Assembly: GCF_022900255.1 (NCBI RefSeq) | Contig: NZ_JALIRM010000001.1 | Location: forward strand, 620,001 to 684,000 | Reading direction: 5' to 3' | Length of the DNA: 64,000 nucleotides | Origin: Lederbergia wuyishanensis | GTDB lineage: Bacteria > Bacillota > Bacilli > Bacillales > Bacillaceae_C | In this document: positions 34,856 through 43,088 of the stretch, one piece after another | How positions within the stretch are numbered: position 1 is the first letter of the stretch | How the letters are laid out: the number at the start of each line of letters is the position of its first letter | Made by a program: the position numbers and the translations under genes | Notes under the pieces: generated by a model | What the model saw: only the letters and a program-made list of their open reading frames with translations | Database searches by the model: none | Told to the model about the DNA's origin: nothing

Positions 34856-35689
34856 TTTATATTGAAACGCTGCCATTTCATTAAAATGGAGAACCCGATC
34901 TCGGATATCGCAGAAATTATTGATATTTACATACTCCATAATAAAAGGAACATCCTCTGTATATTTGTGGTACAAATGTAAAAATAATGGCCAATTAATA
35001 TCACCATCTCCAATTGCTCGACCATACGTATCATTTACTTTTCGATCTTTCCCATGGAAATAGGCGATATGAGGAGATAAATAAGAAAACATATCTTCCT
35101 CTGAATTATTGGCAATTAAATTAGCTGGATCCAACAATACTTTCACACGATCGGAACCTACTTGGTTAATAAAATCAACCATCCGTTTTGCACTAGGGAT
35201 GATATCTAATACACATGGTTCAATCGCAATTGACACTTTATATTTTTCTGCTTTTTGGGCTAGATATTTTACATTTTCTAAAATTCTTTGAAAATCAGCT
35301 TCATATGTATCTGCATTCACGCCTCTCTTACCTGGGATAAAACCACATTCGGTGGATACGTACGGAACATTATTTATACTCGCAATTTCTATTAATCGTT
35401 CAAAGTATGCAAGATTTTCCTCTGCTTCTTTTTCATTTGTTTCTAATAGATTAGTAAATACCCCTATGGCACTTACTTCTATACCTTCATTTCGAAAACT
35501 CTCAACTATTTTAATACTTTCTTCATCCGTAAAATTTTTCATATCCGACATTCCGTTATACACCCAATAATTTGAATCCGTTTGAGAGAAACAAAGTTCG
35601 GTCCATTTGAAACCTTTTTCAGACAAGAGCTTAGCAGTTTCTTCATTACTTAATTGAGGAAAGCTCCTTGATACGACACCGACATCCAT
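34853..35689 (-). CDS. Sugar phosphate isomerase/epimerase (TIM barrel) 2
   Basis: A 278-residue AP-endonuclease-2/xylose-isomerase-like barrel. Likely metal ligands lie in YVSTECGF, VLLDPANLI, IAYFHGKDRKV and FIMEYVN. It is only distantly similar to the isomerase at 30587-31411, so it probably has its own substrate. It is the last gene of the opp operon, 21 bp after the second small membrane protein, which ties the transporter to catabolism. Confidence 0.8.
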   Translation of the reverse strand: MDVGVVSRSFPQLSNEETAKLLSEKGFKWTELCFSQTDSNYWVYNGMSDMKNFTDEESIKIVESFRNEGIEVSAIGVFTNLLETNEKEAEENLAYFERLIEIASINNVPYVSTECGFIPGKRGVNADTYEADFQRILENVKYLAQKAEKYKVSIAIEPCVLDIIPSAKRMVDFINQVGSDRVKVLLDPANLIANNSEEDMFSYLSPHIAYFHGKDRKVNDTYGRAIGDGDINWPLFLHLYHKYTEDVPFIMEYVNINNFCDIRDRVLHFNEMAAFQYK

Positions 35690-35710
35690 TTTTTTAACCT
35701 ACTTCCTTTT

Positions 35711-36172
35711 TTAAAATTTTGCAGAAACTTTATGATTCTTTCTTTTTGTTTTAATAAAAAGTGAGCAGGAAATAAATATAGATCCAATTAAAAACTCGCT
35801 AATTAGTAAATATATATTGGACAATTTTCCCTTGTCTAAAATGATCATGATGCTTTCACATATAAATAGTAATAAGGATTGGCAACCTGTAATTATTAAA
35901 AACAATTGTAGCAACTGACCATTTTGTTTGCCTTTGTTATAGAAATGGAACACGATAAAAACAAACACCATCCAAAGAATTCCGAGTATTAAAAAGCTAA
36001 ATTGATCAGCTGCCGGTACCTTCCATTTATCTATTGAGTAATAAAGTAAAATGATCATTAAAGTATCTTTCAAAAAAAACCAAAGTACTAATCCAATTCC
36101 AGAAGTGATAATGCCCAGTAACATAACGAGCAGATAAGAAATCCATCCCTTTCCAAGAAACTTATCATTCAT
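35711..36172 (-). CDS. Unknown four-helix membrane protein in opp operon
   Basis: A 153-residue protein with four hydrophobic segments (about 12-45, 58-80, 88-112 and 118-142) and a Lys-rich tail. Start chosen at ATG 36172 behind GGGAGGAG, overlapping the preceding gene by 8 bp. I do not recognise the family. Its tight packing between oppF and the isomerase suggests an accessory of the transporter or a small permease-like partner. Confidence 0.6.
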   Translation of the reverse strand: MNDKFLGKGWISYLLVMLLGIITSGIGLVLWFFLKDTLMIILLYYSIDKWKVPAADQFSFLILGILWMVFVFIVFHFYNKGKQNGQLLQLFLIITGCQSLLLFICESIMIILDKGKLSNIYLLISEFLIGSIFISCSLFIKTKRKNHKVSAKF

Positions 36173-36551
36173 GAATTTTTTTCTCCTCCCAGCAATACCG
36201 CGTTTTTTCCAATTCGGAGAGGATCGATGAACGAGTTTCTTCACTATCTACTAAACTTGTTTTTTGTATATAGGAAACGATTTTATTTAGTTTCTTCATA
36301 TAATCCCTTATTGCTATACTTTGTACTCTGTTTGCTTTTTCCAACTGTCCTTTATTTTCGAACTTCTTCTGTTTTTCTTTATATTTCCTAGACCAAATTT
36401 CAGGAACTTCTCCTTTAGTAAGCTCCTCAAGAACCATATGTTTTTCCCCGATATATTTTCTTGTAAAGACATTCATGAACCATACTGAAGCAGCCATAAT
36501 TGAAAAGATGGCAATGATAAAAAAAATGAAAACCAAAAGAATAGGGTTCAT
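36165..36551 (-). CDS. Unknown single-pass membrane protein in opp operon
   Basis: A 128-residue protein: one N-terminal transmembrane segment (about 3-26), then a charged, helical cytoplasmic part (KYKEKQKKFENKGQLEKANR). Its start codon overlaps the oppF stop as ATGA. No recognised domain. Together with its four-helix neighbour it could form a small membrane module attached to the importer. Confidence 0.6.
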   Translation of the reverse strand: MNPILLVFIFFIIAIFSIMAASVWFMNVFTRKYIGEKHMVLEELTKGEVPEIWSRKYKEKQKKFENKGQLEKANRVQSIAIRDYMKKLNKIVSYIQKTSLVDSEETRSSILSELEKTRYCWEEKKIHE

Positions 36552-37561
36552 ATTGCAACAGATCCTTTTAGATCTAATTCTCCTGCAAAGTGACATGCTA
36601 CGTGATGCCCTGGACTCACTTCATTGAAAGAAGGTGCTTGAACTTTACATATTTCTTGGGCATACGGACATCGAGGATGGAAATAACATCCTGATGGAGG
36701 ATTGGCTGGATTCGCCACTTCACCCTTTAGGATGATTCTTTCCTTTTTTAACCTTGGATTCGGTAAAGGTTTGGCGGATAGCAATGCTTCTGTATATGGG
36801 TGTTTCGGATTTGAAAACAGTTCATCTGACGTAGCTGTTTCTACCATTTTTCCTACATACATGACACCAACCCTATCAGAAATATGCTGAATTACACCTA
36901 AATCATGTGAAATAAATAAATAACTTAAATTTAATGATTTCTGTAGATCTTCTAGTAAGTTAATAATCTGTGCTTGAATGGAAACGTCAAGGGCGGAAAC
37001 TGCTTCATCACAAACAAGAAATTTAGGATTCGTAGCTAATGCTCGAGCAATACCTATCCTCTGTCTTTGTCCTCCACTAAAAGCATGTGGATATCTTTCT
37101 AAATGACGGCTATTTAACCCAACAATTTCCATTAAATTTTTTACTCTATCTCTTAATTCCTCACCTTTTGCTAACTTATTACAAATAAGCGGCTCGCCGA
37201 TAATACTTAGAACTGTCATCCGAGGATTTAATGAAGAATAAGGATCTTGGAATATTAGCTGCATATCCCTTCTAATATCTCGTAACTGTCTATAGTCCAA
37301 GTCCATTACATCAACCAATTGATTATGCCGGTTTTTAAATTTCACCGATCCTTCCGTTGGCTCAATCGCCCTCAATAAGCTTTTTCCTAAAGTAGATTTT
37401 CCGCATCCGGATTCACCAACTAGACCAAATGTTTCTCCTTCTTTAACATAAAATGAAACATCGTCTACTGCCTTTATCTGTCCAACAGTTCTTTTGAAAA
37501 AACCTTTTTTAATAGGAAAGTACTTTTTCATCGACTGTACTTCAAGAATAATATCTTCCAT
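36548..37561 (-). CDS. Opp-type ABC transporter ATP-binding protein (OppF-like)
   Basis: A 337-residue ATPase: Walker A GESGCGKST, signature SGGQRQRIGIARAL, Walker B FLVCDEA, H-loop SHDLGVI. The C-terminal oligopeptide/dipeptide module has the Cys pattern GCYFHPRCPYAQEIC. It pairs with the OppD-like ATPase 15 bp upstream. Although the family is named for peptides, clusters with glycan enzymes often use it for oligosaccharides or opine-like compounds, which fits this context better. Confidence 0.88.
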   Translation of the reverse strand: MEDIILEVQSMKKYFPIKKGFFKRTVGQIKAVDDVSFYVKEGETFGLVGESGCGKSTLGKSLLRAIEPTEGSVKFKNRHNQLVDVMDLDYRQLRDIRRDMQLIFQDPYSSLNPRMTVLSIIGEPLICNKLAKGEELRDRVKNLMEIVGLNSRHLERYPHAFSGGQRQRIGIARALATNPKFLVCDEAVSALDVSIQAQIINLLEDLQKSLNLSYLFISHDLGVIQHISDRVGVMYVGKMVETATSDELFSNPKHPYTEALLSAKPLPNPRLKKERIILKGEVANPANPPSGCYFHPRCPYAQEICKVQAPSFNEVSPGHHVACHFAGELDLKGSVAI

Positions 37562-37576
37562 ATTGATAGATGCCCC

Positions 37577-38623
37577 CTATAATTGTTCTTCTGCCAGCAC
37601 GCATCTGACAAAATGGTTTTCCTTTACTTTTACTAGTGGAATATCATCTACGTTGCAAACTCCATCTTTTGCAAATTTACACCTAGAATAAAATCCGCAG
37701 CCTTTCGGAAGATTCATAGGAATCGGCACTGTTCCTTCTATAGACTCCAGCCTTTGATTCTTTAAGGATATTGTTGGGATTGACCTTAATAATCCTTGTG
37801 TATATGGATGAACTGCGCCAAAGAATAAAGTATCAACGTCTGTATATTCAACCACTTTACCTAAATACATAACGGCAACATCGTCAGACATCTCTGCAAT
37901 AACTCCCAAATCATGTGTAATAAAAATGACGGCAGATCCCACTTTATCTTTTAAATTATTGATTAAATCTAAGACTTGGGCCTGAACTGTCACATCTAAT
38001 GCGGTAGTCGGTTCATCTGCAATGAGAATGGAAGGATTACAGCAAAGAGCCATAGCAATCATTGCTCTTTGTCTCATTCCTCCCGACAGTTCGTGAGGGT
38101 ATTGATCGATTCTCTGCTCCGGATTGGACATTCCTACACTTCTCAGAGTATCAATTGCTATTTTTCTAGCTTCCTTTTCATCTTTTGTAACATGCAGCAT
38201 AATACCTTCAATAAGTTGATTTCCAATTGTATGTATGGGAGAAAAGGCTTTCATTGGTTCCTGAAAAATCATTGATATTTCTCCGCCTCTGATGTTCCTT
38301 ACTTCATCACCTTTAGGATGAAGCTTCCCAATATCAACAACGGTGTTATCACTGCGCCGAAACTTTATTTCTCCTCCAACTTGTCCAGGTGATTCAACAA
38401 TTTGCATAATGGCCTTTGCAGTAACGCTCTTTCCGCTACCGCTTTCTCCGACTATTCCTAGAGTTTTCTTTTTCTTAATTCTTATATCTACACCGTTAAC
38501 AGCTTCTAACAATCCCTCATCCAGCTTAAAATGTACCTTTAAATCTTTTGTTTCTAAAATAATCTCATCATTATTTTCTATATTCGTATCAATATTTTGA
38601 TCCTTTGCTTCAATTGTCTCCAC
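37577..38623 (-). CDS. Opp-type ABC transporter ATP-binding protein (OppD-like)
   Basis: A 348-residue ATPase with Walker A GESGSGKSV, signature SGGMRQRAMIAMAL, Walker B LIADEPTTALD and the C-terminal Cys-rich oligopeptide module (GCGFYSRCKFAKDGVC). The best start is GTG 38623, nine bases after AGGAGG; the ATG at 38632 touches the ribosome site. It follows oppC closely and precedes oppF, completing the two-ATPase set. Confidence 0.88.
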   Translation of the reverse strand: METIEAKDQNIDTNIENNDEIILETKDLKVHFKLDEGLLEAVNGVDIRIKKKKTLGIVGESGSGKSVTAKAIMQIVESPGQVGGEIKFRRSDNTVVDIGKLHPKGDEVRNIRGGEISMIFQEPMKAFSPIHTIGNQLIEGIMLHVTKDEKEARKIAIDTLRSVGMSNPEQRIDQYPHELSGGMRQRAMIAMALCCNPSILIADEPTTALDVTVQAQVLDLINNLKDKVGSAVIFITHDLGVIAEMSDDVAVMYLGKVVEYTDVDTLFFGAVHPYTQGLLRSIPTISLKNQRLESIEGTVPIPMNLPKGCGFYSRCKFAKDGVCNVDDIPLVKVKENHFVRCVLAEEQL

Positions 38624-38638
38624 TTTTCCCATCCTCCT

Positions 38639-39787
38639 TTATTTATAAGGATCTGCTGCATCTCGCAAGCCATCACCAAGGAAATTGAATACAAGAACCG
38701 CCACTACAATAAATGCCGCGGGCCAGAGCAGCCATGGATGATGAGCTAGATTTTCTAACTTTTGAGATTCTCCTAATAAAACACCCCAACTTACAACTGG
38801 TGGCTGAAGCCCTAAACCAAGGAAACTTAAAGATGTTTCACCTAGAATCGTGGCTGGAATTGAAATTGTGACACTGATGATAATGTAACTTGCAAAAGAA
38901 GGAATTAAATGTTTTGTTATAATCCTCATATTGCTTGCTCCTGCAAGTCTTGCCGCCATTGTAAAATCTTCTTCACGAAGGGATAAAATTTTTCCTCGTA
39001 CTACACGAGCTAAACCGGTCCAACCAATTATCGAGAATATCATCACCATGCCTAAATATATTTTGGCTGGTGACCAGTCAGAAGGAAGAGCAGCTGCGAG
39101 CGCCATCCATAGTGGAATAGTTGGAATACATAATAATAAATCGATTAGACGTTGAATCACTGTATCTGTGACGCCACCGAAATAACCTGAAATTCCCCCT
39201 AAAATAATTCCTAGAATTACTGTCAGAATGATACCAAGAAAGGCAAAGGATAAAGATATTCGTGAACCGTAAAGTGTTCTAGTAAATAAATCCCTTCCTA
39301 ATGAATCTGTTCCCATAATAAAAAAAGGAGCATCAGGATCTTTTAATCCAATAATGTGGGTCTTTGTTTTAAATAATCCCCAAAATTTATATTCCTTTCC
39401 TTTTACAAAGAAATGAATTGGATGAGTTTTAGTCGTATCCTCTGTAAATGTTCGCCTGAATGTTTTCTCGTCCATTTCTTGCTTTAAATCATATACAAAT
39501 GGTCTAATGCTAAAACCTTTTTCTGGGTGGATGAAATGCAGTTTTTGAGGTGGAGCATATTTATAATCCGAAAAGCGCTCTAATGGCAAATGTGGGCTTA
39601 AGAATTCAGAAAATGCCGCGATAATAATTAGTAGCGTAAGTATAGGTGCTGAAATAATAGCCAGTTTATGCTTTTTAAATTTCCACCACATCAACTTCCA
39701 TTGGGAGGCAACTTCATAATCTTCTTCTGTTTTTTTATTGTCAATTGTTATGTTAGGTGTAGTCCTTTTATTAAAAACTAGCTTCAT
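38639..39787 (-). CDS. Opp-type ABC permease (OppC-like) with large external insert
   Basis: A 382-residue permease, longer than usual OppC (about 300). Transmembrane segment 1 (about 45-65) is followed by a charged insert of about 100 residues (70-170) likely outside the membrane, then five segments and the binding-protein-dependent permease motif (EEDFTMAARLAGASNMRIITK, here quoted in part as MAARLAGASNMRI). Its ATG overlaps the oppB stop (ATGA). The insert may contact the large substrate-binding protein. Confidence 0.88.
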   Translation of the reverse strand: MKLVFNKRTTPNITIDNKKTEEDYEVASQWKLMWWKFKKHKLAIISAPILTLLIIIAAFSEFLSPHLPLERFSDYKYAPPQKLHFIHPEKGFSIRPFVYDLKQEMDEKTFRRTFTEDTTKTHPIHFFVKGKEYKFWGLFKTKTHIIGLKDPDAPFFIMGTDSLGRDLFTRTLYGSRISLSFAFLGIILTVILGIILGGISGYFGGVTDTVIQRLIDLLLCIPTIPLWMALAAALPSDWSPAKIYLGMVMIFSIIGWTGLARVVRGKILSLREEDFTMAARLAGASNMRIITKHLIPSFASYIIISVTISIPATILGETSLSFLGLGLQPPVVSWGVLLGESQKLENLAHHPWLLWPAAFIVVAVLVFNFLGDGLRDAADPYK

Positions 39788-40782
39788 TCCTGTACACCCC
39801 CAAACCTAATCCTAGGATCTATCCATGCTAGCAAAATATCAGAAATTAACGTTCCTATAACAGTCAAGACGCTTAGTATGAATATAAAACTCCCAGCTAA
39901 ATACATATCTTGTGTCATTAATGCATCTAACAACATGGGTCCAGTTGTTGGTAAATTTAGTACTATAGAAACAATTGCTTCACCGGATATAATGGCTGGT
40001 AACGTCCATCCAATTGTACTTATCAATGGGTTAATGGCCATTCTCACCGGATATTTGAATAATAATTTTCCTTCTTTTAATCCTTTAGCACGTGCAGTGA
40101 TCACATATTGTTTTTGTAATTCGTCCAACAGCATTCCACGCATGACCCTAATTAATCCAGCTGTTCCAGCCGTTCCAATAATTAGAATAGGAACCCAAAT
40201 CCTTTGTAGCATGTCTATGAATTTAGCTATACTCCATGGTGCCGAAGCATATTCAGGTGAAAATAATCCCGTTATGGCTACACCCGTATTTACAAACACG
40301 GTATAGATGACAACAAGCGCTATCAAAAAGTTCGGCAAAGCAAGTCCGATAAAACCAATTAACGTAAAAACATAGTCCAAAAAGGAATATTGACGAACAG
40401 CCGAATATATACCGATTGGAATGGCGACAATCCATGTGAAAATGAGAGTCATGATTGAAATAATAACGGTTAACCCGAGCCGTTCCCCTATTACATCTGC
40501 AACTGGTTCATTCCAAGTAAACGAACGTCCAAAATCACCATGTAAGACTATGTTTTTAATCCAAATAAAATATTGAATATATATCGGTTTATCAAGTCCA
40601 TACTGCCGTTTTAAACTAATAACAGTACCTTCAGATACTTCAGTACCGGATAATTCCAATTGATTAATATAAGTAGTTAAATAATCGCCTGGTGGTAATT
40701 GAATGAGCGCAAAGGAGATGATACTGATGGCGATCAGCAATGGTATTAATTGTAAAAGCCTTTGTCCAATGTATGTAAGCAT
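39784..40782 (-). CDS. Opp-type ABC permease (OppB-like)
   Basis: A 332-residue inner-membrane permease with six transmembrane segments and the EAA-like motif YVITARAKGLKEGKLLFKY. Start chosen at ATG 40782 behind AAAGGAG. The intergenic stretch in front holds a repeat element and the oppA terminator, so part of its transcription may be by limited readthrough, keeping the binding protein in excess. Confidence 0.88.
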   Translation of the reverse strand: MLTYIGQRLLQLIPLLIAISIISFALIQLPPGDYLTTYINQLELSGTEVSEGTVISLKRQYGLDKPIYIQYFIWIKNIVLHGDFGRSFTWNEPVADVIGERLGLTVIISIMTLIFTWIVAIPIGIYSAVRQYSFLDYVFTLIGFIGLALPNFLIALVVIYTVFVNTGVAITGLFSPEYASAPWSIAKFIDMLQRIWVPILIIGTAGTAGLIRVMRGMLLDELQKQYVITARAKGLKEGKLLFKYPVRMAINPLISTIGWTLPAIISGEAIVSIVLNLPTTGPMLLDALMTQDMYLAGSFIFILSVLTVIGTLISDILLAWIDPRIRFGGVQE

Positions 40783-40810
40783 CTTTGAATCTCCTTTATT
40801 TCCGAATTTT

Positions 40811-40970
40811 AAGAGGATGTTCAAAAAGTCCGGTAAAATGACACTGCGAATTTCTTCGTTGGCTTGTTTCTCCGCTGCTCATGTATATAAAAACATACAT
40901 TCCGCTGCTCGAAACTGCGCCGCCTCGAAATTCTGGGTCCTTTTTATCCTCCTTTTTGAACACGCACTTT
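40811..40970. repeat. Structured intergenic repeat element between oppA and oppB
   Basis: About 160 bp bounded by the inverted ends TGTTCAAAAAG (40818-40828) and CTTTTTGAACA (40952-40962). Inside are two copies of TCCGCTGCTC around a palindromic ATGTATATAAAAACATACAT, and CGAAnTTCTTCG. It is more GC-rich than its surroundings, encodes no convincing protein, and resembles small mobile or dispersed palindromic repeats that recur in Bacillaceae genomes. Confidence 0.6.
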
Positions 40971-41009
40971 AAGGAAAAACTTAGGCAGTAATACAACCTA
41001 CTACCTAAG
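40970..41009 (-). terminator. Terminator after oppA-like gene
   Basis: CTTAGGCAGTA (40980-40990) pairs with TACTACCTAAG (40999-41009) with one mismatch; in the minus direction GTTTTTCC follows. It lies 17 bp after the binding-protein stop. Confidence 0.75.
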
Positions 41010-41026
41010 TTTTTTTGTTTTCTTTA

Positions 41027-42970
41027 TTATTCTCTAAAAAACATTTGTTCCCCAGCAAAGTTAATGCTGATTGCGGTACCTTTATCTGTTATATTCCCTA
41101 GCTTGGAATTGACTATTAACGGCTGTTTTACATGCTCAATATGGACGAAATAGTAGATGTTTTCCTTCATTTTTCCCTTCAAAGTTTCCATTATTTTTAC
41201 TGCCTCTTCAGGCGGACTTACATTCATTTTATTCATCAAACTATAAAATTCTTTTACGTCTTCTGGCGGTTCCTCACCTTTTTGACCACCTGAATTCCAC
41301 CAAGCATTCCAAAGGTTACCCCATAATCCTTGTCCCCAATCTTGCATGTAGTAAAGAGGAGTATGTGTCCATATTATGGTTGCTTGAATCTCGTTTGCAG
41401 CATTTCTTGTGCCAAATAATGCTGAATCTAATGTTTTTACTGTGACATGGATGCCAATTTCCTTCCACATCTCAGTGAGTAATTCAGCTAGAGGAACAAT
41501 ATCTGGTGCAGCAGCTTGAACTTCAATTGGAATCGTAAATCTTTTTCCATCCGGCCCTTTACGGAATCCATCCGATCCTTTTTCCATTCCCATTTCGTCC
41601 AATAATGCGTTAGCCTTATCAAGGTCAAGTGTGCTATCAGTAATTGTTGATGGATCGGCAAATCCATAGTAAAGTGTGTCTATAATTTCATCACGATCAA
41701 TGGCATAGTTCAATGCCTGTCTAAAGCGAACATCTCTTACTACTTTCCTCCAATTTTCGTTATCGTAAGTTAAATTTAAAAATATGTCAGTTGGAGTTAC
41801 ATGCATGTTTGCAAGGAGTGCTTCATAGCCGCCCTTTTCTGCGTTTTCTCTATAAACAGGCATTTTGGACAATGCAGTTGCTTCTCGGTTAAAGTCAACT
41901 TCCCCTGCAATAATCTTTAAACCTGTCATTTCGATGTCTTGAACAATAGCACTTTTCACCATATCAATGTATGGCAACTGATTACCTGCTGCATCGACTT
42001 TAAAATAATATGGATTTCTTTCATAAATCCCATGTGTTTTTGTCATTTCTTTAAGTTTCCACGGATATAAGACTGGGAATCCTACAGCGTTTGGATGACT
42101 CATTTCTCTCTCAGTAATATCCATATAGTTGAATAGATTCACCCAACTCACATCTTGATCTTCCTCAAATTTATGTTCGGCAATTAATTTCTTCAGCTCA
42201 GCTTCATCCGCATATTTCTTATGGAACTGCTTAAGATAATGAGCTGGTTTTAAAAGATCAGCATAACCTCTCCAGTTTTGGATAGCTAAGCTAATTGGAA
42301 AACCACCATTAGGTTCGTCAAAGGAAATTTTAAAAGTAAAGTCATCAACTATCTCAAGCTTTAAAGGTGTTCCCTCTACATTTCCTCCAGAGTGAAGCCA
42401 TGCAGGTAAAATCGGTACCAATTCCTCATTAAGCTGGAAATCCTCTATTGCAAATCTTACATCCTCTGTCGTAACCGGCTCTCCATCAGACCATCTTAGC
42501 CCTTCCCTCATATGGAAAGTAAACTCTTTTTCGTCATCAGATACTTCATAATCTTTTAAAACATTTCCTGTTACTTCTTCACCTAGTATTCCAGGAGTAT
42601 TAAGTAAAGGTTCATTGCTCATTACAAAAAAGTCCGGGTCCCAAGTAGGTGATTGAGCAACTGTATTTAAAGTGCCTCCATACTTTCCAATTTCAAATTG
42701 TAGAAATTCCGGTGGCATTTCATTAGGCAATTTCGGTTCTTTAGGAAGCCTATCTTTTACATCAGGCAAATCCATACCATCAAGCATAGGCGATTGATGA
42801 AACTCAGTAATTTCAGACACATCTACCACTTCAGGTTTGCTGTTTCCATTTCCATCAGGGTTTTCTTTTTGAGGTTCATTGGAGGATTGATTGCTTTTTG
42901 GTGAACAGCCGACGATTATCAACGAAAAAATAACAAGCAACATAAAGCCTAGTTTAATAGTTGATCGCAT
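41027..42970 (-). CDS. Family 5 extracellular solute-binding lipoprotein
   Basis: A 647-residue lipoprotein (signal 1-22, lipobox IVGC) of the SBP_bac_5 (OppA/DppA) class. It is larger than peptide-binding relatives (about 540). Family features: LREGLRWSDGEPVTTEDVRFA and, later, RFRQALNYAIDRDEIIDTLY. The C-terminal part is rich in Trp (WGQGLWGNLWNAWWNSGG), as often seen for sugar binding. First gene of the opp transporter set; a terminator and repeat separate it from oppB. It follows sulfatase-like 2 by 118 bp. Confidence 0.88.
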   Translation of the reverse strand: MRSTIKLGFMLLVIFSLIIVGCSPKSNQSSNEPQKENPDGNGNSKPEVVDVSEITEFHQSPMLDGMDLPDVKDRLPKEPKLPNEMPPEFLQFEIGKYGGTLNTVAQSPTWDPDFFVMSNEPLLNTPGILGEEVTGNVLKDYEVSDDEKEFTFHMREGLRWSDGEPVTTEDVRFAIEDFQLNEELVPILPAWLHSGGNVEGTPLKLEIVDDFTFKISFDEPNGGFPISLAIQNWRGYADLLKPAHYLKQFHKKYADEAELKKLIAEHKFEEDQDVSWVNLFNYMDITEREMSHPNAVGFPVLYPWKLKEMTKTHGIYERNPYYFKVDAAGNQLPYIDMVKSAIVQDIEMTGLKIIAGEVDFNREATALSKMPVYRENAEKGGYEALLANMHVTPTDIFLNLTYDNENWRKVVRDVRFRQALNYAIDRDEIIDTLYYGFADPSTITDSTLDLDKANALLDEMGMEKGSDGFRKGPDGKRFTIPIEVQAAAPDIVPLAELLTEMWKEIGIHVTVKTLDSALFGTRNAANEIQATIIWTHTPLYYMQDWGQGLWGNLWNAWWNSGGQKGEEPPEDVKEFYSLMNKMNVSPPEEAVKIMETLKGKMKENIYYFVHIEHVKQPLIVNSKLGNITDKGTAISINFAGEQMFFRE

Positions 42971-43088
42971 ACATTTTCCCCCTACTGTTATTGTTGAACT
43001 ATTTAACCATTTTAAATATTTAGTTATTTATACTTACAACACCCTCTCATTTTATTTTTCAATAACTTCCCTTCTTAACCTTGATTAT

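Noticed and set aside
39878-40306. Plus-strand open frame opposite oppB
   Set aside because: Shadow of a hydrophobic permease gene; no ribosome site and no independent context.
40796-40996. Small open frames inside the oppA-oppB intergenic repeat
   Set aside because: The region is explained by inverted termini and internal palindromes; peptides are Ser/Cys rich and have no start signals.
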